From Bacteroidota bacterium (GTDB lineage Bacteria; Bacteroidota; Bacteroidia; Bacteroidales; Paludibacteraceae), in contig JAEWUM010000029.1 in NCBI GenBank assembly GCA_023459355.1, positions 57,303 through 121,302 on the forward strand: a stretch of DNA of 64,000 nucleotides, written 5' to 3'. Positions 35,158 through 42,673 of this stretch are shown one piece after another. How positions within the stretch are numbered: position 1 is the first letter of the stretch; each line of letters starts with the position of its first letter. A program made the translations under genes and the position numbers. The notes beneath the pieces are model-generated. The model saw nothing but the letters and a program-made list of their open reading frames with translations, was not told the DNA's origin and ran no database searches.

Positions 35158-35328
35158 GTTGAAAAGATTTAGAAATGGTAAATTGTAAATTGTAAAACAA
35201 ACGATGAGAATATGATTAACTATATCAGAGTTAAATTTGTATAGAAATGGTATCGTCAGGTAGCTTTCCAGAACATAATTAGCAAACACAATCTTAAATT
35301 CTTATAGTAAAAATACGAAATCTACTAT

Positions 35329-35916
35329 TTATAACTTTATTCCTAATTTTGTTTTTATAACCCCATCCGGCTTATATCCATTCGGCAAATTAAGATTCCC
35401 TTCTATCCCAACAAAAAACTTATTGAGATCAACTCCAACTCCTAACATCAATCCAACCCCAAATGGATCTGCGTATGTCCTGATTATAGCATAATCAGTG
35501 AACCCGCTTGAACTCCTCAACAAAGTTTCACCGCCGGTAAAGACTGAAAAATAAGTTCCTGCATTACAAACAAAGCTATTTCCTCCGAAAAATGGGATTT
35601 TAAGTGCTACAGCGACAGGTAATTCAATAAAATTGAAAGCAGCCACACGACCAAGATCAAATGTCAGCGTTTGTCCCCCGATAACTTCAGATGTTGACCA
35701 ATTGTTGTCGATTTTCATTGAATTAAATTGCATCCCGGTTTGTAAACTCCATGTTTTATTAAAAGGTATTCCGATTAAGTAACCAGCGTTAAAGCCCGGG
35801 AGAGAAGAGGCATTCAAATCAATACCATGGCTAGTACCAACTGTCAAATAACTATAAACCTGAGCATTTAGAACTATTGAAATTTGTAAAAACAAGAGTA
35901 TTATTATTTTCTTCAT
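35329..35916 (-). CDS. Outer membrane beta-barrel protein (PorT/OmpW-like size)
   Basis: A 195-residue exported protein: MKKIIILLFLQISIVLNA signal peptide, then alternating-strand sequence typical of an 8-strand barrel, ending in the aromatic-poor but barrel-like KTKLGIKL. Strand-like pieces include SLQTGMQFNSMKI, FIELPVAVALKIPFF and VGLMLGVGVDLNKFFVGIEGN. It starts downstream of the lipoprotein gene at 35973-37283 on the same strand (56 bp apart), so the pair may form one envelope unit. Substrate unknown. Confidence 0.75.
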   Translation of the reverse strand: MKKIIILLFLQISIVLNAQVYSYLTVGTSHGIDLNASSLPGFNAGYLIGIPFNKTWSLQTGMQFNSMKIDNNWSTSEVIGGQTLTFDLGRVAAFNFIELPVAVALKIPFFGGNSFVCNAGTYFSVFTGGETLLRSSSGFTDYAIIRTYADPFGVGLMLGVGVDLNKFFVGIEGNLNLPNGYKPDGVIKTKLGIKL

Positions 35917-35972
35917 ACTACATATTTTCACCAGGAAGATGATTATTTCTTCCTGGTAGATTATTTAATTTA

Positions 35973-37283
35973 TTATTGAACACTAATGGTCATCATACAG
36001 CTTGGACTAATCCTATAAATGTATTTTCCATCAATTTGAGTGTGAACAACATCTCGTGTATAGAAAACATAATTTACTCTCTCTGTAAATGTCCAGTCAA
36101 AATTGCCATTTGAATCGCGATGTCCATTCTCTGCAACATTTTTCACATAACTCCTACCTAATGGCTGCAAAGTTATGATATCATCCTTATTAGAAAAAGT
36201 TCCTGATATCGTCACGCCAACTTCTCCTACTTTTGGTATAGCAGCTTTTATGGTAGTGGATAATGTAATTTGATTACCACTATCATGTTCGTAAATTGAC
36301 AGACCCTGCTCGATTAAATCACTGGACCAATTATAGTCCCATTCAAGATTAATCGGATACCATGCCCCTTTCTGCATTGTCTTTGCATAATAAACATACT
36401 TTCTGGGCATTTCAAATGTTTGCATTTGTGCAAATGTTCCAGTATAATTATTTGTTTGTTGATTCCAGGAAAACCCACTACCACTACGTAGAATACGAAT
36501 ATTTAAAGTTGGACAGAAAACACTACAATAATATTCTGATAGAAGAAATTTATTAATAGTCATGACAAATCCATCTTCTGTATCACTTTTAACTTTTCTT
36601 GGAGCCTTAAGTGGAGCGCTTGGGGGAGCTTGATAATTTGGTCTTGGAGCTTGATTAGGAATTAATATCCATACCGGATGCTTATCTGCGTATGATTGAC
36701 AAACCTCTACTTCCTTAATTTCGCCTGATTCTGTTAGCAAATAACCAATATTAACTGTATCGTTATTCATTGGATCAAATGAGATTGCCGGAATGCGATT
36801 ATTTTCATCGTATTCCTCTAAAGGAATTGGACAATTTAATATAACATCATTGGCAACCAAGAAGTTAATTAACGAATCCGGATTTGTGAATACCTCGGCA
36901 TTTACACCTCCGATGGCATTTACTTTTCTTGGTCTGTTGCGGGTAAATGTATTTTTAAAATCGACTGTAAACTTGCTGGCATCAGGTTTTACTCTTAACG
37001 AACTTCCCGCATATTGTTGATTCTTAAACAAATCTTTGAACATAACCCTATCTTCAATATACTCTGATGATCCCGCAACAATAATATTGTTTATTTCTTC
37101 AAAATAACTTTTGTCATTTCTGATCATTTCAACTAAGATATTGCTTGTCACCTTTAGGGCTGTTTGCATTTTCTGATGTTCCAAAGTCGGATTTATTTGT
37201 TTCTCTTGTTGATTGATAATTTCATCCTGACAGGAATATAATGAGAAAAAAAGCGTGAATAAGATAAACATTGTTTTTTTCAT
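35973..37283 (-). CDS. Lipoprotein of unknown function
   Basis: I do not recognise this family. The 436-residue form begins MKKTMFILFTLFFSLYSC with a clear lipobox, so it is probably an outer-membrane or surface lipoprotein. An ATG at 37409 would add 42 residues before the signal peptide and is rejected. The middle has a Pro- and Lys-rich stretch (PNYQAPPSAPLKAPRK). The C-terminal half is beta-rich, with GSGFSWNQQTNNYTGTF and TERVNYVFYTRDVVHTQIDG. Base composition is low in GC compared with the housekeeping genes to its left, which hints at acquired DNA. It precedes the beta-barrel gene. Confidence 0.65.
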   Translation of the reverse strand: MKKTMFILFTLFFSLYSCQDEIINQQEKQINPTLEHQKMQTALKVTSNILVEMIRNDKSYFEEINNIIVAGSSEYIEDRVMFKDLFKNQQYAGSSLRVKPDASKFTVDFKNTFTRNRPRKVNAIGGVNAEVFTNPDSLINFLVANDVILNCPIPLEEYDENNRIPAISFDPMNNDTVNIGYLLTESGEIKEVEVCQSYADKHPVWILIPNQAPRPNYQAPPSAPLKAPRKVKSDTEDGFVMTINKFLLSEYYCSVFCPTLNIRILRSGSGFSWNQQTNNYTGTFAQMQTFEMPRKYVYYAKTMQKGAWYPINLEWDYNWSSDLIEQGLSIYEHDSGNQITLSTTIKAAIPKVGEVGVTISGTFSNKDDIITLQPLGRSYVKNVAENGHRDSNGNFDWTFTERVNYVFYTRDVVHTQIDGKYIYRISPSCMMTISVQ

Positions 37284-37536
37284 AATACAATTTTTAATGA
37301 ACACATCATATAATATGTTCTGTTTGTAAACTAAATTTTCCTTTTTGCACAATTTTATGCCCATAACTATTTTCAGGCTTTCGGGAGTTTGTGCTTGCTT
37401 CTCCCGCATAAGGTCAGATTAGGTGTAAACAACACATAAATCTGTCATACAGCAGTTGTTGCTGCTAAAACCTCCTTTCTTCAAAAGATGGTATTTTCAG
37501 GTAAATGAATTAAACCGGTCTCTTATACAACCTGTT

Positions 37537-37716
37537 TTATAACGTGCTACTAAAATGTTTTTTGAAAGTTTCTCTGACCAGATCGGCTTTAGTACCGGTA
37601 TATCCTTTAAACAGGGCGCGTGAAACTGTTTTCCGGCTACAGTTGCAGAGTTTGGCCAACTGCGATATGTAGCCATGACGGGGTGGGCTGCTCAATTTTT
37701 CAGCTTCGTTTTTCAT
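37537..37716 (-). CDS. Small helix-turn-helix protein, divergent from an XRE regulator
   Basis: A 59-residue reading frame (MKNEAEKLSSPPRHGYISQL... to FKKHFSSTL). The central part ISQLAKLCNCSRKTVSRALF has the spacing of a helix-turn-helix in which the second helix reads SRKTVSRAL. Its codon content and coherent motif make it more than chance. It faces the XRE-type gene at 37894 across a 177-bp region with a promoter and a dyad operator, an arrangement like a small genetic switch. It is too short for family assignment. Confidence 0.6.
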   Translation of the reverse strand: MKNEAEKLSSPPRHGYISQLAKLCNCSRKTVSRALFKGYTGTKADLVRETFKKHFSSTL

Positions 37717-37777
37717 TATTTTATTTGGTTAAGATGTTTGTTTTACAGATACCGGTCATGCATTGAAAAATTTTTTA

Positions 37778-37808
37778 TACATTTGCGGCAATGTCTCATA
37801 AGAGACAT
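37778..37808 (+). promoter_or_regulatory. Promoter box with adjoining 7-bp-arm operator dyad
   Basis: TACATTTG (37778-37785) matches the -7 consensus. Five bases later lies the dyad ATGTCTC-ATAA-GAGACAT (37791-37808), close to the expected transcription start of the XRE gene. A repressor bound there would block its own promoter. The dyad is the only strong one in this gap. Confidence 0.6.
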
Positions 37809-37893
37809 CTGCTTATTATCTGCTGCAAATATAATAGCTTATATTCTATTATGCAATATTTTTGGGGTTTTTTATTTAATTTTTTAACTAACT

Positions 37894-38310
37894 ATGTCGA
37901 ATTCCACTTCAATACGAGAAAGAATAGCAGAGTTCCTTATTCTAAAAGGAATCTCCAGGTATCGGTTTTATAAAGACACAGGACTCTCCAATGGCTTTCT
38001 GGATAAGCCGGGTTCGATAAACAGCGACAATTGCGAGAAGATATGCTACTGTTATACAGATATCAATCCGGAGTGGTTGTTGACTGGAAAAGGCGGGATG
38101 TTGAAAAACGATGAACAGACGGGAGGGTCCCTAAACAAGTCTGTTGAAGTGTTGTTGCAAAAAATACTGGAACTTTCTGCCGAAAACACGCTGTTAAAAA
38201 AAGAGAATGATACCCTCAGAAGCATCACCGGCACTGTCAATAAGGTCATTCACGTTCCCTTCGACGAAGACGATGCCGTTGATAGTATTGCAGCGGAACC
38301 TTCGGTGTAA
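37894..38310 (+). CDS. XRE-type helix-turn-helix regulator (phage-repressor-like)
   Basis: A 138-residue DNA-binding protein of a type common in Bacteroidota phage and mobile elements. The N-terminal HTH (about 7-65) has SIRERIAEFLILKGISRYRF, TGLSNGFLDKPG and the family ending INPEWLLTGKGGML. A coiled-coil segment (LQKILELSAENTLLKKENDTL) suggests dimers. The acidic tail (PFDEDDAVDS) may interact with partners. The promoter-overlapping dyad at 37791-37808 is its probable own operator. Divergent from the 59-residue HTH gene and upstream of hicAB. Confidence 0.82.
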   Translation: MSNSTSIRERIAEFLILKGISRYRFYKDTGLSNGFLDKPGSINSDNCEKICYCYTDINPEWLLTGKGGMLKNDEQTGGSLNKSVEVLLQKILELSAENTLLKKENDTLRSITGTVNKVIHVPFDEDDAVDSIAAEPSV

Positions 38311-38343
38311 TTCCTGTTAAAACAACAGAAATACTTCCATCTA

Positions 38344-38375
38344 TTTGTTTGTTCATAGAAATATGTCTATTTTTG
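38344..38375 (+). promoter_or_regulatory. Promoter of hicAB
   Basis: TTTG (38344-38347), 20 bp, TATTTTTG (38368-38375): a near-consensus Bacteroidota promoter. It overlaps two upstream in-frame ATGs (38345, 38363) and therefore points to the GTG at 38402 as the hicA start. Confidence 0.7.
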
Positions 38376-38401
38376 CGTATCTGTATTCAAGAAACCTGAC
38401 T

Positions 38402-38581
38402 GTGAAATCAAGCGAATTAAACAAGCTAATCCTAAAGAATGGCTGGTCTGTAGTGAGACAATCCGGGAGCCACATCATCTATGAAAAGAATGGCATTCGC
38501 TATGTCGTGCCTTTTCATGGAAGCAAGGAAGTAGGTAAAGGTCTTGAATATAAAATTCGAAAAGAGATGGAGTTGAAATAA
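38402..38581 (+). CDS. hicA: HicA family toxin
   Basis: Type II toxin of the HicA family, an mRNA interferase with a dsRBD-like fold. With the GTG start the protein has 59 residues, the normal size: VKSSELNKLILKNGWSVVRQ, then the catalytic-His region SGSHIIYEKNG, then VPFHGSKEVGKGLEYKIRKE. The His of GSHI is the expected catalytic residue. It lies 15 bp before hicB, the usual order. Confidence 0.88.
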   Translation: MKSSELNKLILKNGWSVVRQSGSHIIYEKNGIRYVVPFHGSKEVGKGLEYKIRKEMELK

Positions 38582-38596
38582 ATAACGAATATCAGG

Positions 38597-39001
38597 ATGA
38601 AAAAGATTGAAGCAAAAATAGAAAGATCGGCAGATGGCACTTACAGTGTTTATTGTTTGCAAGAAAAGTTCTCGGGGATGGGAAATACCGCGGAAGAGGC
38701 TAAAAAAGACATGATTGGGCAAATGCAGTTTTTTAAGAAAACGGCACAAGAAATTGGTTTTTCATATCCTGATTTTCTGGACAACGAGTTCGAGGTGGTT
38801 TTTAAATTCGATCCTGATAGTTTACTTGAATACTATGCCGGCATCCTGTCTTTAGCCGGTTTGGAGAAAGTTACGGGCATCCATCAAAAACAATTATGGA
38901 GCTACCTGCACCGAAAATCGAAACCCCGCAAGTCGCAAATTGAGAAAATCGAAAAAGGACTGCACGCGCTGGGGTCGGAGTTGATGTCGATTTCGTTGTG
39001 A
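38597..39001 (+). CDS. hicB: HicB family antitoxin with C-terminal HTH
   Basis: Antitoxin that neutralises HicA and represses the operon. The 134 residues hold a degenerate RNase H-like domain (IEAKIERSADGTYSVYCLQEKFSGMGNTAEEAK, about 4-75) and a C-terminal XRE-like HTH (LSLAGLEKVTGIHQKQLWSYLHRKSKPRKSQIEKI, about 90-125) for DNA binding. The promoter of the next gene, yhhQ, overlaps its 3' end. Confidence 0.88.
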   Translation: MKKIEAKIERSADGTYSVYCLQEKFSGMGNTAEEAKKDMIGQMQFFKKTAQEIGFSYPDFLDNEFEVVFKFDPDSLLEYYAGILSLAGLEKVTGIHQKQLWSYLHRKSKPRKSQIEKIEKGLHALGSELMSISL

Positions 39002-39024
39002 TTTGAAAAATAATATTATCTTTG
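38996..39024 (+). promoter_or_regulatory. Promoter of yhhQ
   Basis: TTG (38996-38998), 18 bp, TATCTTTG (39017-39024). The start would lie near 39030, giving a leader of about 65 nt that contains the riboswitch at 39059-39090. Confidence 0.6.
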
Positions 39025-39058
39025 CAGCCGTTTCCGCCGGCTTCTTGAAAGATGCGGA

Positions 39059-39090
39059 ACGTGTGCTTGAATAACCACGTAAAAAACAAG
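39059..39090 (+). promoter_or_regulatory. Probable preQ1-I riboswitch
   Basis: A 5-bp stem ACGTG / CACGT (39059-39063 with 39076-39080) encloses a 12-nt loop TGCTTGAATAAC, followed by the A-rich tail AAAAAACAAG (39081-39090). The loop CTTG (39066-39069) can pair with the tail CAAG (39087-39090), forming the H-type pseudoknot of preQ1-I riboswitches; the loop C at 39066 fits the ligand-binding C. The tail ends 5 bp before the yhhQ ATG, so ligand binding could block translation. The downstream gene is a queuosine-precursor transporter, which fits. Confidence 0.72.
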
Positions 39091-39095
39091 AAAAA

Positions 39096-39776
39096 ATGAA
39101 AAAACAAGTTTCCGTTGCCTTTATGGCTGCCGGGCTGCTATTTACAGTATGCCTGATCGTTGCCAACATTATTGAACAAAAGCTAATCATGATCGGGCCC
39201 ATTGAGGCCACTGCCGGATTGCTTATCTTTCCCATTTCTTACATTGTAAACGACCTGATTGCCGAAGTCTGGGGATTCCGCAAGGTTCGCCTGATTATCT
39301 GGTACGGTTTCTTTATGAATTTCTTAGCCGTTTTCGTGTTCCGGCTCAGCATCTGGGTGCCCGGATCGGAAAACTTTACCCACGGTGATGCCTTTGATCT
39401 GGTACTGGGAAATACGATGCGGATTACCATCGCGAGTTTTATTGCATTCCTCACCGGATCCTTCCTGAATGCTTATGTCATGAGTAAAATGAAAATCATG
39501 CAGAAAGGTCGTGGCTTTTCTATCCGTGCGGTTCTATCCACACTGATTGGAGAAGGTGCTGACTCGATTGTCTTTTTTATCATTGCTTTTTATGGCGTTA
39601 TACCCAACAACGACCTGATCATCTTAATCGGGACACAAACGGCGATGAAGACTGCCTACGAGATCCTGGTGTTGCCACTTACTAATGTAATTGTAAAATG
39701 GGTCAAAAAGAAAGAAGAGGTTGATGTGTATGACGAGGGAATCTCGTACAACCCGTTTAAGATTAATAAGATCTGA
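39096..39776 (+). CDS. yhhQ: Queuosine precursor transporter (COG1738)
   Basis: Imports a queuosine precursor (preQ0 or preQ1) across the inner membrane for tRNA modification. The 226-residue protein has about six hydrophobic segments, the family motif FPISYIVNDLIAEVWGFRKVR (about 45-65, shown in part), and the later motif VLSTLIGEGADSIVFFIIAFYG. The ATG at 39096 follows directly on the riboswitch tail. It lies downstream of hicAB but has its own promoter. Confidence 0.92.
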   Translation: MKKQVSVAFMAAGLLFTVCLIVANIIEQKLIMIGPIEATAGLLIFPISYIVNDLIAEVWGFRKVRLIIWYGFFMNFLAVFVFRLSIWVPGSENFTHGDAFDLVLGNTMRITIASFIAFLTGSFLNAYVMSKMKIMQKGRGFSIRAVLSTLIGEGADSIVFFIIAFYGVIPNNDLIILIGTQTAMKTAYEILVLPLTNVIVKWVKKKEEVDVYDEGISYNPFKINKI

Positions 39777-39799
39777 CATACCGCTTCACCCGGGGACAT

Positions 39800-39958
39800 A
39801 ATCATCAACTTGATTTGCTACCCGCAACTTCAGTGAAGAGATGCAACACACATCCTGGCCTGACTTGATTCTAAACTTGATCTGCTACCCGCAATTTTAG
39901 TGATATGCAGCCAAACAAACTTAATCATCAACTTTATTTGCTACCCGCAACTTCAGTG
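39800..39958. repeat. Three copies of a gene-end segment (direct repeats)
   Basis: The unit AACTTnATnTGCTACCCGCA with its flanks occurs at 39800-39835, 39873-39902 and 39923-39958. The third copy is the 3' end of the flippase-like gene, encoding LKLRVANKVDD and its stop. The first copy would encode almost the same peptide (LKLRVANQVDD) on the minus strand. The end of the gene seems to have been duplicated twice downstream. Confidence 0.75.
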
Positions 39959-40880
39959 TTATACCAGCCCCAATCACCACTGGCACAACCACATTGACAA
40001 ACCACAACCCAACCCCGGCCATTAAAATGCCGGGGAGGTTGTCGGCAAATGTGCCAATAACAAACACGGCCCACGAACCGCGTATCAAGGCTTCAGAAAG
40101 GGCGAACGAGGGCGTGAAAGTCACCAGCAGGTACATTACGGGTATGCATGTGACTGCTTGCATGAGCGATAATTCGACTCCGAAAAACCGCAGCATTAAG
40201 AAGAATTGGAAGCTAAACACGCTAAACCGCAGCAACGACCATCCGGTTATGACAACCATATCCTTGAATGTATAGTTTGTCAGTCCGCTAAAATATGTTT
40301 GAATTTGCTCACTCTTAATTCTTCGGGCAATGACCGGTAATACAATCAGGGTGAATAAAAAGAGCAGTAAGATTGCAATCAGGAACAAGATGTAAGTTCC
40401 GGATTGAACGGCTGACTGTTTCTGCATGAAAAACAAGATGGCAAGCGGAATGCCGGGCAGCAGGATGGCCAGATTCTGTGTCAGGCTGTTTACTGCCGCT
40501 AAACTAACTGCACTTTTCCGGTTTTCCGGTTGCAGGAAATGCATGCGACCCACGATATCGCCAAGCCGGTTAGGCGTTACAAACCCGGATGATATTCCGG
40601 CGAGCACTGCCTTGAAAGCATTACTGAGTTGCTGTTTTTCGAGGTAACGACTCACCTGCCGCCATTTCAGGGCTTCTGTCAACAAGTTTACCGGTAGCAG
40701 GATTAACACGGCTAATAACCAGCTAAAATTCGGCCAACCCATGTTTTTAAAAGCAGCTACCAAGTCGTCGTATTGATCAAACCGGATTATTTCATAAACC
40801 AAATACACAACGGATCCCGCAAAGAGTATCGCGGAAATGAGCCGGAAAAATTTGTTGTTATCCTGAGATGACCCGGGCAT
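39921..40880 (-). CDS. Flippase-like membrane protein (LPG synthase TM / UPF0104)
   Basis: An inner-membrane protein of the lysylphosphatidylglycerol synthase transmembrane family. It lacks the aminoacyl-transfer domain, so it is probably a lipid flippase or transporter-like protein of unknown substrate. The 319 residues have about eight hydrophobic segments. The conserved piece KAVLAGISSGFVTPNRLGDI (about 88-107) is the family signature. It starts 21 bp after the end of the exonuclease-phosphatase gene on the same strand. Its last codons are part of a threefold repeat. Confidence 0.85.
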   Translation of the reverse strand: MPGSSQDNNKFFRLISAILFAGSVVYLVYEIIRFDQYDDLVAAFKNMGWPNFSWLLAVLILLPVNLLTEALKWRQVSRYLEKQQLSNAFKAVLAGISSGFVTPNRLGDIVGRMHFLQPENRKSAVSLAAVNSLTQNLAILLPGIPLAILFFMQKQSAVQSGTYILFLIAILLLFLFTLIVLPVIARRIKSEQIQTYFSGLTNYTFKDMVVITGWSLLRFSVFSFQFFLMLRFFGVELSLMQAVTCIPVMYLLVTFTPSFALSEALIRGSWAVFVIGTFADNLPGILMAGVGLWFVNVVVPVVIGAGITLKLRVANKVDD

Positions 40881-40901
40881 GTGAAGTATATTTTAAAAAC
40901 A

Positions 40902-42554
40902 TCACCTTACAATAACCTTGTAAATCAAACTATTTGCTTGTACCACGTAAACCCCGGGGCAGGGAACCAGAATATCTTCATCTCCGAAAATCAGCCCTTT
41001 ATGGATGTTTCTTCCCATAATATCATAAACTGCAACCCGGGAAGACTGAACTGCTTTCACCCTGATTCCTCCATCTATCCCAAATACTGAAATGTCGTCC
41101 GCTTTTTCGGGTGCGATTGCAGTAGTGGCACAAACGGCGTTCAGACTTAAATTTTTTATCTCCCAGGTACCTGCAGTATCTGTAGTTGACAAATATTTGA
41201 AGGCAAAGCGGGTATTATCAGTCAAAAATTGCTGCGGAATATGAATACTTCCTGAATTGACAAATGTCCAGCTATTGCCGGAAGGCATAACGGGAATAGC
41301 CAATTGTGTCCAGGTTGCAGTGTTGGGATTTCCTTCCTGATAATCAGAGGATATCCATAAGGTATGGTTCGCTAACCTATCAGCTTCTGTCGGGGCATAG
41401 TTCAATGCATGATCAAACGACAGTATAGCCGATTGCATTCCGGACATATTGAATACAGGAGAAATCAACCAATCTTCATTTTCATTTCTTACACTGCTTT
41501 CAAAGCCTGACATATATGCTCCGTATACACTCCAACGCCATGCTTGTGTACCATTTACACTATAAGGAATAAAGCCACCCAGGTCTGATCCAAATGTTTC
41601 GGAAAATGCGATATTTTCACAATCTCCGGTTTCTGCGCCTTCAACCTCGAAGTTAAACAACGCGCTTATGGGCGTATGATCTGATGTGGTATACCAGTAA
41701 CCTGAAATTGTATTGGTTGCGCTTACTTCCAGAAACGCACTGTTTGACACGTAATTTTCAAACAATTCATTTGTGATCACGATATTGTCAATCACGGGAT
41801 TACTATAGTACGGATTCATCAGCCCTGAGGTTAATCCCCTGTAATTATCAGCATCATCCATGAAATTTTTGTAAGGCGAGTCTCCGCATTCATAACACTG
41901 AGAACCTGTCAGGTAATCATTAAAATCACCAATAACAACCATACGCCTCGTATTATAAGCAGTACCATCCAGCATCGCTTTTAATCCTTCGGAAGCTCCT
42001 TTCCGCCGGGTATAACTTGTTGTATCACTCATCGCCTTGGCATGAAGGTTCACAACTGTAAGTGGAATTTGGGTAGTACCATCCACAATATTTACATTGT
42101 ATGAAACGGGATAACGTCCGCTCGACCAGTTGTAATAATAGCTATTACCCTGGCTGCTCATTCCACTGCTTAAAACAGAAGAACCAACCAATTGGATTTT
42201 AGTTTTTCTGTAGATAATCCCGAGGTTCTGACCGCAATTGTCAAAATAGGTGGCATTTATGCTCCCTCCCCACGCTTCACCCAGCTTACTCAACAAGGTA
42301 TCGATTGTCGCATAATCACTACTTGTCCCCACTTCCTGCAAAACTATTATATCCGGCTGCATGGTTTTTATAACTGAAGCGATATTGTTTACCTGCAATC
42401 CATCGTCATCAGGACCATTAGTCGGGCAGCTCAGCCATTCTGTGTTTAAGGTGGTTACTTTCAACTGGAGTGTTTTTGCTTGTAGTTCAAAGTACTGGTT
42501 AAAAAACAAGCTTATCAGGAGAATGGATGTTAGTTTAATTTTGTATTTTATCAT
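40902..42554 (-). CDS. Secreted endonuclease/exonuclease/phosphatase family protein, T9SS cargo
   Basis: A 550-residue exported enzyme. After a signal peptide (about 1-26, ending ELQA) comes an EEP domain (about 30-300) with N37 (TLNTEW), E74 (VLQEVG), H171 (VVNLHAKA), D210 and N212 (VIGDFNDYL) and the catalytic D292-H293 (TSDHTPIS). All key residues are present, so it may cleave DNA, RNA or phosphoesters outside the cell. A beta-sandwich of the cleaved-adhesin type follows (about 315-465), then a C-terminal T9SS sorting domain ending GVYVVQANSLIYKVIVR. A -7 box TACCTTTG lies at 42583-42590. It may share a transcript with the flippase-like gene. Confidence 0.87.
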   Translation of the reverse strand: MIKYKIKLTSILLISLFFNQYFELQAKTLQLKVTTLNTEWLSCPTNGPDDDGLQVNNIASVIKTMQPDIIVLQEVGTSSDYATIDTLLSKLGEAWGGSINATYFDNCGQNLGIIYRKTKIQLVGSSVLSSGMSSQGNSYYYNWSSGRYPVSYNVNIVDGTTQIPLTVVNLHAKAMSDTTSYTRRKGASEGLKAMLDGTAYNTRRMVVIGDFNDYLTGSQCYECGDSPYKNFMDDADNYRGLTSGLMNPYYSNPVIDNIVITNELFENYVSNSAFLEVSATNTISGYWYTTSDHTPISALFNFEVEGAETGDCENIAFSETFGSDLGGFIPYSVNGTQAWRWSVYGAYMSGFESSVRNENEDWLISPVFNMSGMQSAILSFDHALNYAPTEADRLANHTLWISSDYQEGNPNTATWTQLAIPVMPSGNSWTFVNSGSIHIPQQFLTDNTRFAFKYLSTTDTAGTWEIKNLSLNAVCATTAIAPEKADDISVFGIDGGIRVKAVQSSRVAVYDIMGRNIHKGLIFGDEDILVPCPGVYVVQANSLIYKVIVR

Positions 42555-42582
42555 CTTCAGAAAAAAGTTTTAATTCACGACT

Positions 42583-42590
42583 CAAAGGTA
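42583..42590 (-). promoter_or_regulatory. -7 box for the secreted EEP gene
   Basis: TACCTTTG on the minus strand, 29 bp before the start codon at 42554, matches TAnnTTTG. No clear -33 element. Confidence 0.45.
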
Positions 42591-42673
42591 AAAACTAAAT
42601 CCCGAAAATGACAGCATATTCAGAAAAAATCTATCCAAATAACTTTAAACGACATTAAATGGCAATGATAGGC

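Noticed and set aside
37537..38310. Complete prophage near the XRE regulator
   Set aside because: No integrase, terminase, capsid or tail genes are seen nearby, and the flanking genes are a lipoprotein and hicAB.
38345..38581. Longer HicA starting at 38345 or 38363
   Set aside because: Both ATGs overlap a near-consensus promoter; the 59-residue form from GTG 38402 has normal HicA length.
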